From Sphingobacterium sp. PCS056 (GTDB lineage Bacteria; Bacteroidota; Bacteroidia; Sphingobacteriales; Sphingobacteriaceae): a stretch of 64,000 nt of DNA. The notes beneath the pieces are model-generated. The model had not been told where the DNA came from. It searched no databases and saw only the letters and a list, made by a program, of their open reading frames with translations. Shown in pieces: positions 51,314 to 59,783 of the stretch. Within the stretch, counting starts at the first letter, position 1; the number at the start of each line of letters is the position of its first letter. Position numbers and translations under genes: made by a program. Location: NCBI RefSeq assembly GCF_023273895.1, contig NZ_CP096883.1, forward strand, positions 186,001-250,000. Reading direction: 5' to 3'.

Positions 51314-52088
51314 CTTTAATCTGATTTAAAAAATGGTCGGCATGTGCTAAACGTTTCATAAAAAATGACACATATACTTCACGAGCATCTGCAGCAGTTA
51401 AATCTCGGGACTCATCAATCAGCCATTCGCTTGGGACAATATCGACAATATTTCGGATCACTTCTTCTGACAGCAATGATCGATACTGCTTATCGACCAA
51501 CTCGACATCACTTGCATTTTTCAACAGCACATGATCTTTAATCTGGATAAACGGTTTTAGAGCTTGTTCCTCCCAGTTATCCCAACTATGATGAAAGTAT
51601 AAAGACGCACCATGATCGATCAACCACAATTCTTTGTGCCAGATGAGCATATTGGTATTTCGTACTGTCCGATCAACATTCATCAACAAAGCATCTAACC
51701 ATACAATACGGGACGCTTCACCAGCTGTGATCTGATCCACATTAGCGTCAAAAGTAATGGCACCATTGAGAAAATGAACACCTAGATTTTTACCAACACT
51801 AAATTTCAATAAATCTTGAATTTCTTCGTCAGGCTCTGTACGTGCAAAAGATTCATCTAAATCTGCAAAGACAAGTTCCGGCATTCTGAGATCGAGAATA
51901 CGCGCCAATTCGCCACCGATCAATTCAGCGATGAGCGCCTTTCTTCCTTGTCCGGCTCCTCTAAATTTTATAACATAATTGAACCCATCATCAGCATCCA
52001 CCAATGCAGGTAAAGATCCGCCTTCACGAAAAGGTTGAATATACCGTGTGATGGTTACTTCTCTTATTTCAGGTTTTTTGATAGTCAT
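51291..52088 (-). CDS. HipA-like kinase family protein
   Basis: 265 residues, shorter than HipA (about 440) and lacking its N-subdomain. Kinase-fold elements: nucleotide-loop/lysine region DDGFNYVIKFRGAGQGRKALIAELIGGELAR, catalytic loop NVDRTVRNTNML (as in the HipA N-D-R-x-x-x-N pattern) and metal-binding LIDHGASLYFHH (equivalent of the DFG region). HipA kinases phosphorylate glutamyl-tRNA synthetase as toxins; this short family usually lacks a HipB antitoxin and none is visible here. It is paired with DUF3037. Toxicity is not established. Confidence 0.85.
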   Translation of the reverse strand: MTIKKPEIREVTITRYIQPFREGGSLPALVDADDGFNYVIKFRGAGQGRKALIAELIGGELARILDLRMPELVFADLDESFARTEPDEEIQDLLKFSVGKNLGVHFLNGAITFDANVDQITAGEASRIVWLDALLMNVDRTVRNTNMLIWHKELWLIDHGASLYFHHSWDNWEEQALKPFIQIKDHVLLKNASDVELVDKQYRSLLSEEVIRNIVDIVPSEWLIDESRDLTAADAREVYVSFFMKRLAHADHFLNQIKDARKNII

Positions 52089-52273
52089 CTGTAATACTTT
52101 TATAATTTACCGATACACAAGCGATAAATCTTTAAATCAAATATCAACATTTTTATTTTTTAATAGACCTATTCATCCAAATTGGACATAATTGTGACGT
52201 ATAAAAATGGTTAATTCTAATTATATTTGTAACAATAGTTCAATCACTTTCTCGTGAAATACGCAAACAATAT

Positions 52274-52819
52274 ATGAATACGACTCAAGAATACAATAAA
52301 GTTATCGAGCACTGCCAAGATTTATTTATCAAAAAAACGAAAGATTATGGAACAGCTTGGCGCATTATGCGTCTCTCTTCTATAACCGATCAGATCTATA
52401 TAAAAGCACAGCGTATCCGCACTTTGGAAGTTAAAAAAGTATCCAAAGTAGGAGAAGGTATTCTAGAAGAATATATCGGTATTATCAACTATTGTATTAT
52501 GGGTATGATCCAACTCGAGTTGGGCGAAGATGGTGAAGAAAATTTAAGTCCTGATTTTGTCAATCAAAAATACAACGAAAAGGTAACTGAAACACGTGAT
52601 CTCATGTTTGCAAAAAACCATGATTACGGCGAAGCATGGCGAGAAATGCGCATTACTTCATTGACCGATCTAATTCTCATGAAGATTCACCGTGTCAAAC
52701 AAATTGAAGACAATAATGGCGCTACAATAGCCTCAGAGGGTATCCATGCCAACTATCAAGATATGTTAAATTATGCCGTTTTTGCGCTTATAAAAATGGG
52801 ATTAGCTCAAACAAACTAA
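52274..52819 (+). CDS. DUF1599 family protein
   Basis: 181 residues. Two internal repeats of the same unit: residues about 8-62 (CQDLFIKKTKDYGTAWRIMRLSSITDQIYIKAQRIRTLE) and about 100-155 (TRDLMFAKNHDYGEAWREMRITSLTDLILMKIHRVKQIE). The KxxDYGxAWRxMRxxSxTD motif is diagnostic of DUF1599, called a nucleotide-modification-associated domain by comparative genomics. A promoter-like TATATTTG lies at 52222-52229. It is 4 bp before the DoxX gene, an order common in Bacteroidota. Confidence 0.9.
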   Translation: MNTTQEYNKVIEHCQDLFIKKTKDYGTAWRIMRLSSITDQIYIKAQRIRTLEVKKVSKVGEGILEEYIGIINYCIMGMIQLELGEDGEENLSPDFVNQKYNEKVTETRDLMFAKNHDYGEAWREMRITSLTDLILMKIHRVKQIEDNNGATIASEGIHANYQDMLNYAVFALIKMGLAQTN

Positions 52820-52823
52820 AGTT

Positions 52824-54011
52824 ATGTCAGAACTCTTCAACGCTAAAAAGCAAAAAACAAATTACCTACTTGGATTTGCACGCCTATTGACAGGCCTATT
52901 ATTTATTTTCTCTGGATTTATCAAAGCCAATGATCCAACTGGATTTGGTTATAAACTGGAGGAATATTTCCATGTTTTTCATACCGACTTTTTAATGGAT
53001 TATGCGACCACAATAGCCATTATTGTCTGTGCCTTTGAAATTATATTGGGTGTATGGCTATTACTCGGTTTATACAGACGACTGGTAGCTTGGGGGCTAT
53101 TGCTGCTGATTATCTTCTTTACATTCCTGACCTTCTACTCTGCTTTTTTTGAGGTGGTCACTTCATGTGGATGTTTTGGTGATGCTATCCCCTTAACTCC
53201 ATGGCAATCCTTTGGTAAAGATCTGGTGCTGCTTGCATTGATCTTAATTATCTTTATCTATCGGAATCAAATTAAACCCCTTATCAAAGATTCATTTACA
53301 CAAGGCTTGGTAGCGACGCTGACGGCAATTATATCATTCGGAATCGGGATTTACACCGTGATGTACTTACCCTTTATTGACTTTCTTCCGTATAAGATCG
53401 GTAATAACATCCCTTCACTTATGGTATTGCCAGAAGGAAAAGAAGGAGATGTCTACGAACAGGTCTACAACATGAAAAATATAAAAACCGGCGAGACAAA
53501 AACCATCACTGATAAAATTTACATGTCAGAAAAAGTATGGGAAGATACTAATTGGGAAATCGTAGGTGAACCCAAAAGTACTTTGGTTAAAAAAGGATAT
53601 CAGATCCCCATAACCGACCTATTGATTACCGATGCAGAAGGTAATGACCATACGCAAGAAATCATCAATAATCCTTACTATAATTTAATTATTGTAGCCA
53701 AGGATTTATCTAAAGCAAATCTAGATGCGTTAGATAACATCAATAAAATCGCTACAAAATTAACCGAAGATTATAACCTGCGCATCGTGCTGTTGACAGC
53801 TAGTTCATCTGAAGAATCAGATTATTTAAGTGATAAACTGCACTTAATTTCGGAAATATTTTATGCAGATCTGATACCACTAAAAAGTATGGTACGTGCC
53901 AATCCAGGAATTCTGCTATTAAAATCAGGAACAGTCATCAACAAATGGCATTATAATAATATCCCTGATGCGAAAGAAATAGAGGACCAATACTTAAGTC
54001 TAGATAAATAA
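52824..54011 (+). CDS. DoxX/MauE-like membrane protein (BT_3928 family)
   Basis: 395 residues. Four to five helices form the DoxX-like part (about 15-185; YLLGFARLLTGLLFIFSGFIKANDPTGFGYKLEEYF, VTSCGCFGDAIPLTPWQSFGKDLVLLALI). CGCFGD is the cysteine motif typical of this group and related MauE proteins. The C-terminal ~200 residues are periplasmic and have a thioredoxin-like layout (ITDLLITDAEGNDHTQEIINNPYYNLIIVAKDLSKAN... NPGILLLKSGTVINKWHYNNIPD). A redox role is likely. It is operonic with DUF1599 and aroK. Confidence 0.88.
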   Translation: MSELFNAKKQKTNYLLGFARLLTGLLFIFSGFIKANDPTGFGYKLEEYFHVFHTDFLMDYATTIAIIVCAFEIILGVWLLLGLYRRLVAWGLLLLIIFFTFLTFYSAFFEVVTSCGCFGDAIPLTPWQSFGKDLVLLALILIIFIYRNQIKPLIKDSFTQGLVATLTAIISFGIGIYTVMYLPFIDFLPYKIGNNIPSLMVLPEGKEGDVYEQVYNMKNIKTGETKTITDKIYMSEKVWEDTNWEIVGEPKSTLVKKGYQIPITDLLITDAEGNDHTQEIINNPYYNLIIVAKDLSKANLDALDNINKIATKLTEDYNLRIVLLTASSSEESDYLSDKLHLISEIFYADLIPLKSMVRANPGILLLKSGTVINKWHYNNIPDAKEIEDQYLSLDK

Positions 54012-54015
54012 CAAC

Positions 54016-54528
54016 ATGCCAAAACCAATATTTTTAATTGGCTATATGGGAAGTGGAAAAACTACTTTAGCCAAAAAATTAGCGAATAAATTAGAACTAC
54101 CTTTTATCGATACAGACGATGAAATCGTCAAGGAAGTCGGGATGTCCATTACGGAATATTTTCAGCTTCATGGAGAAGAAAAGTTTAGAGCACTCGAACG
54201 TGAACACTTACAAAAAATAGCGCAGCACGAAGCGATTGTTTCTACAGGCGGTGGTTCACCTTGCTTTTTTGACAATATGCAATGGATGAATGAAAATGGT
54301 ATTTCGGTGTATTTGCAAATGACACCTAAGGCGTTATTTGATCGACTGTCACAGTCAAAGCCCAACAAAAGACCGATCTTAATAGGAAAAACTGATGAAG
54401 AATTATTTAACTTTATCAGTGAAAAATTAGTAGAACGAGAGCCGTTTTATAAACAAGCCCACTTGATCATCGATCAGATCAATACACCTGTTGAAGATCT
54501 TGTCGTACTCTTGAAAAACCACATATAA
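54016..54528 (+). CDS. aroK: Shikimate kinase
   Basis: 170 residues. Walker A GYMGSGKT (residues 9-16), DTDDEIV (shikimate- and Mg-binding Asp), EKFRALEREHL and the STGGGSPC motif with GGG for shikimate binding, and the lid region SKPNKRPIL with the conserved Arg. It phosphorylates shikimate at the 3-OH in the aromatic amino acid pathway. It lies 4 bp after the DoxX-like gene. Confidence 0.95.
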   Translation: MPKPIFLIGYMGSGKTTLAKKLANKLELPFIDTDDEIVKEVGMSITEYFQLHGEEKFRALEREHLQKIAQHEAIVSTGGGSPCFFDNMQWMNENGISVYLQMTPKALFDRLSQSKPNKRPILIGKTDEELFNFISEKLVEREPFYKQAHLIIDQINTPVEDLVVLLKNHI

Positions 54529-54540
54529 CCATATTACTCT

Positions 54541-55482
54541 ATGCTTAAAAGAATAAATCTCTTTCTTTTTTTAACATTTATTACTGTATTTCTAACAGCT
54601 TGCTTTAGAAATGGGACATCAACGGATGTCTTAGCCAACAATAAAAATCTAAATTTAAAGACAGTAGAAGAGCTTTATCAATTTTTAACATATGATGAAA
54701 ACCGATACCCGCTGATCAGTCTGCATCGAGGTGGCCCTACAACTGGTTATCCAGAAAATGCAATCGAAACCTTTGCTTTTAATGCGAGTTACAGACCCGT
54801 CATCGTTGAATGTGATGTCCAACTAACAAAGGATTCTGCTTTAGTACTGATACATGACCGCAACTTAGAACGAACAACTAATGGTACAGGCCAAGTTGAT
54901 ACAAAAACAAAGGATGAACTGAAAAATTTAAGACTGAAAGATCCAAATGGAAAATTAACTCCTTACCGAATTCCCACGCTGGAAGAAGCACTTGCATGGG
55001 GTAAAGGAAAAGTTATTTTCACGCTCGATGTGAAGCAAGGAGTTCCTTATGATTTAGTGATTCGCGCTATTCGTAATCAAAAATCGGAAAGCCATACTGT
55101 TATCATTACTTATTCGGCAAACCAAGCTGCTGCTGTGCACAACTTAGCACCAGATCTAATGCTTTCGGCACCTATAAAAAATGTCTCTGACTTAGTTCGA
55201 TTGAATGATAGGGATATTCCCGATAATCGCTTGATTGCTTTTATAGGTACCAGCGAGGCTGAAAAAAGTTTAATAGATCTGATTCATGGCCATGGTATCA
55301 TGTGTATATTGGGCACGCTAGGCAATTTAGATAGACAGGCCAAACAAAAAGGTGATCAATTATATGCACGTTTTATAGAAAATGGTGCCGATATATTAAG
55401 TACAGATCGACCGATCGAAGCTGGACGAATTTTAGATTTTTATATCAAAAAAAGAAATATTACGTCCAAGTTCATTCAATAA
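54541..55482 (+). CDS. Glycerophosphodiester phosphodiesterase family lipoprotein
   Basis: 313 residues. Lipobox FLTAC (Cys 21), so a lipoprotein. The GDPD catalytic residues are present: HRGGPTTGYPENAIETFAFN (catalytic His; ENA Glu ligand), IVECDVQLTKDSALVLIHDRNLERTTNGTG (Glu, Asp, His), and FTLDVKQ. It cleaves glycerophosphodiesters to glycerol-3-phosphate and an alcohol. It follows aroK by 12 bp and is the last gene of the run, ended by a long hairpin. Confidence 0.9.
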   Translation: MLKRINLFLFLTFITVFLTACFRNGTSTDVLANNKNLNLKTVEELYQFLTYDENRYPLISLHRGGPTTGYPENAIETFAFNASYRPVIVECDVQLTKDSALVLIHDRNLERTTNGTGQVDTKTKDELKNLRLKDPNGKLTPYRIPTLEEALAWGKGKVIFTLDVKQGVPYDLVIRAIRNQKSESHTVIITYSANQAAAVHNLAPDLMLSAPIKNVSDLVRLNDRDIPDNRLIAFIGTSEAEKSLIDLIHGHGIMCILGTLGNLDRQAKQKGDQLYARFIENGADILSTDRPIEAGRILDFYIKKRNITSKFIQ

Positions 55483-55594
55483 TCACAGCATTAGAAAGCG
55501 CACAGCAACAAATCGTAGCCCCACATCAAGATGCTACTAAGATAGGTTCTTATAGAAGATCATCTAAATACTTACAATCCAAAGATTCTGGTAA

Positions 55595-55658
55595 GTACTC
55601 CCATAAACAGCAAAGCAGCTATTAATTAAAATAGCTGCTTTGCTGTTTATGGGAATAC
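55595..55658. terminator. 29-bp hairpin between convergent genes
   Basis: Arms 55595-55623 and 55630-55658 are inverse complements with one G-T mismatch and a 6-nt loop (AATTAA). The left arm begins GTACTCCCATAAACAGC. It lies between convergent genes, 7 bp from the CoA-transferase stop. There is no T-run directly after it on either strand, so strength comes from the stem. Confidence 0.65.
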
Positions 55659-55665
55659 CGTATCA

Positions 55666-57156
55666 TTATTTTTTCATGGTTCCTTGATCGCGCAAATTGA
55701 TATGCCAACTAAACGCCTCCTCTAGGATATGTGGAGTATGACCACCACGCTCAGAGGCACGATCATAGTAGCTCTGTAGCTGTTCTTTATAATCTGGGTG
55801 CACACAGTTGTTAATGATAACTTGGGCACGCTCACGAGGTGCCAAGCCTCTTAAATCCGCCAGTCCAATATCGGTTACTAAAATATCAACATCATGTTCG
55901 GTATGATCCACATGCGACACCATAGGCAATACGTGTGAAATACGATCGTCCTTAGATGCGGCTTGGGTGACGAAAATACTTAAGTAAGCATTTCTTGCAA
56001 AATCACCTGAACCACCGATACCATTCATAATATTAGTGCCCGATATATGCGTCGAATTGACGTTACCATAGATATCAAACTCAATCGCCGTATTGATGGC
56101 GATAACACCCAAACGACGGATCAGACCTGGTGTATTGGATATATTTTGTGGTCGCAGTACCATTTTATCACGATACTTATCTAGATTACCAAATACACGA
56201 TCATAGCAAGGTTTTGAAACCGTAATGGAAGAAGCCGAGGCAAAATCCATAACACCTGCATCAATCAGATCAAAGGTACTATCTTGTAGCACTTCTGAAA
56301 ACATCGTTAAATTTCGGAAATTGCTATCTTTAAATCCCATCAAAACAGCATTGGCAACCTTGCCGATACCGGCTTGAAGAGGTAACAAACTCGAAGATAG
56401 ATGTCCCATTTCTACTTCTTTTTCAAAGAAGTTTAAAATATGACTCGCTATAGCGGTTGTCTTAGCATCTGGTTCGGCAATATCTGCAGGACTATCTTCG
56501 ATATCTGTAAATACAATACCCACGACTTTTGATGGATCTAATGCAATTGTTTTACGACCAATTTTATTTTCAGGAGCAACAATAGGGATGACGTTTCTTC
56601 TTGGATAATCTTCAGCTTGATAGATATCATGAATACCACGTATCTCCATCGGTACGGCTGTATTTATCTCCAAGATGACCTGCTTTGCTAAAGCAGCAAA
56701 AGTAGCCGAGTTGCCCACAGAAGTCGTTGGAATAATACTACCATCGGCTTCAATAGCTGCTACTTCTAATACGGCAATATCAACTGCCGCCAAATTTTTA
56801 TTGTGCAATAACTCTGCTGTCTCACTGAGATGTTGATCAATAAACAGCACCTCACCAGCATTAATTTTATTTCTCAATATACGGTCCACCTGAAAGGGCA
56901 TACGCTTAGCAAGTACACCTGCTTCAGCCAATTTGCCATCAGTGCCATGACCCAATGAGGCACCTGTAATTAACGTAATCTTTAAAGGATCGGTTTTCGC
57001 TCGGTCCGCCAATGCTGGTAATACAACTTTACTATCGCCAGCTTTTGTAAATCCACTAGAGCCAACGATCATACCATTTTTAATGAGTAGTGCAGCTTGC
57101 TCAGCTGTAATTACTTTGTCATGTAAACTTTTAAGTTTAATTCTATCGTACGACAT
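55666..57156 (-). CDS. Succinate CoA-transferase (acetyl-CoA hydrolase/transferase family)
   Basis: 496 residues. Family hallmarks: an N-terminal region with GMIVGSSGFTKAGDSKVV, the catalytic glutamate Glu288 in TMFSEVLQD, and the GIGGSGDFARNAYLS glycine-rich CoA-binding loop. It moves CoA between acetyl-CoA and succinate (acetate + succinyl-CoA <-> acetyl-CoA + succinate). sucD, 3 kb to the right, is in the same part of metabolism. Its 402-bp upstream region is very AT-rich. Confidence 0.92.
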   Translation of the reverse strand: MSYDRIKLKSLHDKVITAEQAALLIKNGMIVGSSGFTKAGDSKVVLPALADRAKTDPLKITLITGASLGHGTDGKLAEAGVLAKRMPFQVDRILRNKINAGEVLFIDQHLSETAELLHNKNLAAVDIAVLEVAAIEADGSIIPTTSVGNSATFAALAKQVILEINTAVPMEIRGIHDIYQAEDYPRRNVIPIVAPENKIGRKTIALDPSKVVGIVFTDIEDSPADIAEPDAKTTAIASHILNFFEKEVEMGHLSSSLLPLQAGIGKVANAVLMGFKDSNFRNLTMFSEVLQDSTFDLIDAGVMDFASASSITVSKPCYDRVFGNLDKYRDKMVLRPQNISNTPGLIRRLGVIAINTAIEFDIYGNVNSTHISGTNIMNGIGGSGDFARNAYLSIFVTQAASKDDRISHVLPMVSHVDHTEHDVDILVTDIGLADLRGLAPRERAQVIINNCVHPDYKEQLQSYYDRASERGGHTPHILEEAFSWHINLRDQGTMKK

Positions 57157-57558
57157 ATCCCTTTAACTTATTTCTCAAATTCTCTAATATTTAGCAAACA
57201 GATTTATTAATAATTGTTTAAATATTAGACCAAACAATATTAACGTATTTTTTCTGTGTCAATTTATTGCAATTAGTCACAAAATTATCCAATAAAGACG
57301 ATATATTTGTAATTATTTATAAATCAGCATCTCATATTTTTAATCATACAAAATAAGTTATAAAATAAATTTCAAAAATATAACTAAAACATTAGTAATC
57401 AGCAAATTAATTATTTTGTGTATTAAAAAAAATTAGTACACACTTACCTACAAGTCTTATTTCACAAACAATATAGGTGAGTATCAACTTACAATCATAA
57501 AGTATTGTACAGCTTTGGTATAAAAATTTTAACTTTGCAACGGAAACGGGAAGAAATC
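57157..57558. other. 402-bp AT-rich intergenic region (divergent genes)
   Basis: No ORF or RNA gene. It should hold the promoters of the CoA-transferase (leftward) and the AraC gene (rightward). A TAACTTTG box (57530-57537, plus strand), 22 bp before ATG 57559, matches TAnnTTTG. Imperfect ATTGTTT / AAACAAT repeats occur near 57211-57236. Confidence 0.5.
57530..57537 (+). promoter_or_regulatory. -7 element before the AraC gene
   Basis: TAACTTTG matches the Bacteroidota -7 consensus. TTTG at 57514-57517 is too close (12 nt) and ATTG at 57504-57507 slightly too far for a standard -33 element, so confidence is moderate. It supports the start at 57559 over 57505. Confidence 0.45.
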
Positions 57559-58392
57559 ATGAATAAAAAAAGCGATATCAAAGATCCAAAATATGTCAAT
57601 CGTTATTACGTAACAGAAGTGGACTCTTTTGAGGATAGTATCTACTGTCACCATGCCATAATTGGCGAAAGTTTCATTACCGAACATGCTCATAACAAAG
57701 ATCAATTTTTATATACGGAAGGTGGGGTTGTTTTTTTAAAGACAGCCGAAAAATCTTATTTTCTTCCAGCAAGGCATTACATCTGGATACCAGCAGGGAT
57801 CCGTCACAGTATCCATCCGAGCACCCCTGATGTCGTGATGCGCAATCTATATTTTCCAAAATATGATACCGATCAAGAATTTTACAAAAAAATAAATATC
57901 TACCCGGTCGATGATCTGCTCAATGAGTTGATCATGTTTACCAATCGATGGAATGGTAATATTTTTCCAGTTGAAGAGCCAAAATATTCGTTAGCAAAAG
58001 CCTTCAAACTCTTGTTGCCCGAAATATCACAACATGAGTTGCCCTTGGCACTTCCCTATCCAAGTAATCAAAAATTAAAGGACATCGTCACATTCCTAGA
58101 GAGTCGGATCGAAGAGAATGTCAGTTTTAAAACGCTTTCGCAGAAATTCAATATCAGTGAACGCACTTTGGCTAGGCTCTTTCAAAAAGAATTAAACATG
58201 TCTTTTATTCAATACTATACCATATTGAGAATGTTGACAGCGCTGAAACTTCTTTTAGATGAAAAATTAAGTGTCAATGAGGTTGCACTCAAGGTTGGAT
58301 ACAGCAGCCTACCTACTTTTAGTAACACATTCAATAAAGTAATTGGGGTCAGACCAAGCGAATATGTTAAGCAAAAACAATTGTTAATCTAA
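57559..58392 (+). CDS. AraC-family transcriptional regulator (cupin type)
   Basis: 277 residues from ATG 57559. N-terminal cupin-like sensor (about 20-110; SFITEHAHNKDQFLYTEGGVVFLKT, ARHYIWIPAGIRHSIHPS), and C-terminal double helix-turn-helix domain (about 180-270; LKDIVTFLESRIEENVSFKTLSQKFNISERTLARLFQKELNMSFIQYYTILRMLTALKLLLDEKLSVNEVALKVGYSSLPTFSNTFNKVIGVRPSEYVK). It probably senses a small sugar-like ligand. The DUF1080 gene follows 43 bp later and is a likely target. Confidence 0.92.
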   Translation: MNKKSDIKDPKYVNRYYVTEVDSFEDSIYCHHAIIGESFITEHAHNKDQFLYTEGGVVFLKTAEKSYFLPARHYIWIPAGIRHSIHPSTPDVVMRNLYFPKYDTDQEFYKKINIYPVDDLLNELIMFTNRWNGNIFPVEEPKYSLAKAFKLLLPEISQHELPLALPYPSNQKLKDIVTFLESRIEENVSFKTLSQKFNISERTLARLFQKELNMSFIQYYTILRMLTALKLLLDEKLSVNEVALKVGYSSLPTFSNTFNKVIGVRPSEYVKQKQLLI

Positions 58393-58435
58393 TTTTTTTA
58401 AGTATTTTAGGTCTCTAATACCTAAAATCTTAATC

Positions 58436-59278
58436 ATGAATTATAAAAAACTATTTTTTAGTTTGGCAGGAGTAGCCCTATGCATTTCAATTAGTGCTAG
58501 TTCATTAAACAAAAAACCCAAAGCAATACAACTGTTCAACGGGAAAGATCTAAAAAATTGGACGCCAAAAATCAGCAAACATGAGGTTGGCGATAATTAC
58601 GCAAATACTTTTCGTGTAGAAGATGGTCTATTGAAAGTCAGATACGATGGCTATGACCAATTTGATCAACAATATGGTCATTTATTTTACAATAAAGAAT
58701 TTTCTGCCTATATCCTACGTGTTCAATACCGATTTGTGGGTGAGCAGGCAAAAGGAGGAGAAGGTTGGGCACTCCGCAATAGTGGAGCTATGCTGCATGG
58801 TCAAGATCCAAAAACGATGCTTAAAGATCAAGATTTCCCAATTTCAATTGAAGGTCAATTGTTAGGCGGTGATGGCACGAACGAACGTACGACAAGCAAT
58901 CTTTGTACTCCGGGTACGAATGTCGTGATGAAAGAAAAATTATTTACCCCACACTGTGTCAGCTCAACATCTAAAACCTATCATGGTGATCAATGGGTAA
59001 CAGCAGATTTTTTGGTATTAGGTGATTCTATTATTCAACATTACGTGAATGGGGATTTGGTTTTGGAGTACCAAAAACCACAATATGGTGGTGGAAATGT
59101 CAGCAACTTTGACCCAAAACAAAAGAAAGATGGTCAGTTAATTAGTAAAGGTACCATTTCACTGCAAAGTGAAAGCCATCCTATCGATTTCAAAAAAGTG
59201 GAGATCTATAATCTGGAACCTTATATGAAAAACTCTGTAGAGCTAAAAAAGGCTATTGCAGCAGTTATGCAAAAATAA
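58436..59278 (+). CDS. DUF1080 / 3-keto-disaccharide hydrolase family protein
   Basis: 280 residues with a signal peptide (about 1-24). The DUF1080 domain fills the rest: IQLFNGKDLKNWTPK, NTFRVEDGLLKVRYDGYDQFDQQYGHLFYNKEFSAYILRVQYRF, GEGWALRNSGAMLHGQDP, FPISIEGQLLGGDGTNERTTSNLCTPGTNV, HGDQWVTADFLVLGDSIIQHYVNGDLVLEYQKP and GTISLQSESHPIDFKKVEIYNLE. The fold is a concanavalin-like lectin sandwich; some members cleave 3-keto-glycosides. It lies after the AraC regulator and ends in a terminator. Confidence 0.9.
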   Translation: MNYKKLFFSLAGVALCISISASSLNKKPKAIQLFNGKDLKNWTPKISKHEVGDNYANTFRVEDGLLKVRYDGYDQFDQQYGHLFYNKEFSAYILRVQYRFVGEQAKGGEGWALRNSGAMLHGQDPKTMLKDQDFPISIEGQLLGGDGTNERTTSNLCTPGTNVVMKEKLFTPHCVSSTSKTYHGDQWVTADFLVLGDSIIQHYVNGDLVLEYQKPQYGGGNVSNFDPKQKKDGQLISKGTISLQSESHPIDFKKVEIYNLEPYMKNSVELKKAIAAVMQK

Positions 59279-59284
59279 AAGCAT

Positions 59285-59318
59285 AAAAAAAGTGTCGAGA
59301 AACTCGACACTTTTTTTT
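59285..59318 (+). terminator. Intrinsic terminator of the DUF1080 gene
   Basis: A 15-bp perfect stem (59285-59299 and 59303-59317) with core GTGTCGAG/CTCGACAC, an AAA loop and eight T starts 6 bp after the stop. Confidence 0.9.
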
Positions 59319-59371
59319 ACATTCATTCGCTTGGAAAAGAGAAAATCCAGGGTAAAGTAAAAACATAAAGA

Positions 59372-59399
59372 AAAGGGATACAGAGAACTGTATCCCTTT
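59372..59399 (-). terminator. Intrinsic terminator of rpsT
   Basis: A 12-bp perfect stem AAAGGGATACAG / CTGTATCCCTTT with a 4-nt loop is followed on the minus strand by TTCTTT. It lies 18 bp after the rpsT stop. Confidence 0.75.
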
Positions 59400-59417
59400 A
59401 TATATTATACTGATAGC

Positions 59418-59672
59418 TTAAACTAATCCGTTAACAAATTTTGTTAACTTAGATTTGTTGTTTGAAGCTTTTTTCTTGTGGATTACATTTTTCTTAGCCA
59501 AACGATCAAGCATAGAAATCACACGAGGCAATAATGATTTAGCTTCTTCTGCTGAAGCAGTAGTGCGTAATTTTTTAATTGCGTTACGAGTAGTTTTTGC
59601 TTGGTAACGGTTTCTTAAGCGCTTTGTAGCGTTTGCTCTAATTCTTTTGATCGCTGATTTATGATTTGCCAT
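59418..59672 (-). CDS. rpsT: 30S ribosomal protein S20
   Basis: 84 residues, full length, lysine/arginine-rich and helical: MANHKSAIKRIRANATKRLRNR, then QAKTTRNAIKKLRTTASAEEAKSLLPRVISMLDRLAKKNVIHKKKASNNKSKL. It is a primary 16S rRNA-binding protein of the small subunit. A good Bacteroidota promoter is upstream and a terminator downstream; it is monocistronic. Confidence 0.97.
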   Translation of the reverse strand: MANHKSAIKRIRANATKRLRNRYQAKTTRNAIKKLRTTASAEEAKSLLPRVISMLDRLAKKNVIHKKKASNNKSKLTKFVNGLV

Positions 59673-59716
59673 TTTTTAGCTAATTTTTATTCGTTCTTTA
59701 CTTAAAATTCGGAATG

Positions 59717-59748
59717 CAAAAATAACATCTTATTTCTAATATTCAAAA
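59717..59748 (-). promoter_or_regulatory. Promoter of rpsT (consensus match)
   Basis: On the minus strand TTTTG (59744-59748), exactly 19 nt, and TATTTTTG (59717-59724): an ideal match to TTTG-N19-TAnnTTTG. The start of transcription should be near 59710, giving a leader of ~40 nt. Confidence 0.8.
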
Positions 59749-59771
59749 TCTATTTTAAAGTTTTCTATACT

Positions 59772-59779
59772 TATCTTTG
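59772..59779 (+). promoter_or_regulatory. -7 element just before the SpoU methyltransferase ATG
   Basis: TATCTTTG matches TAnnTTTG and ends 4 bp before the ATG at 59784. The transcript would start at or near the ATG, so translation may be leaderless or start at the second ATG (59799). Confidence 0.5.
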
Positions 59780-59783
59780 CATC

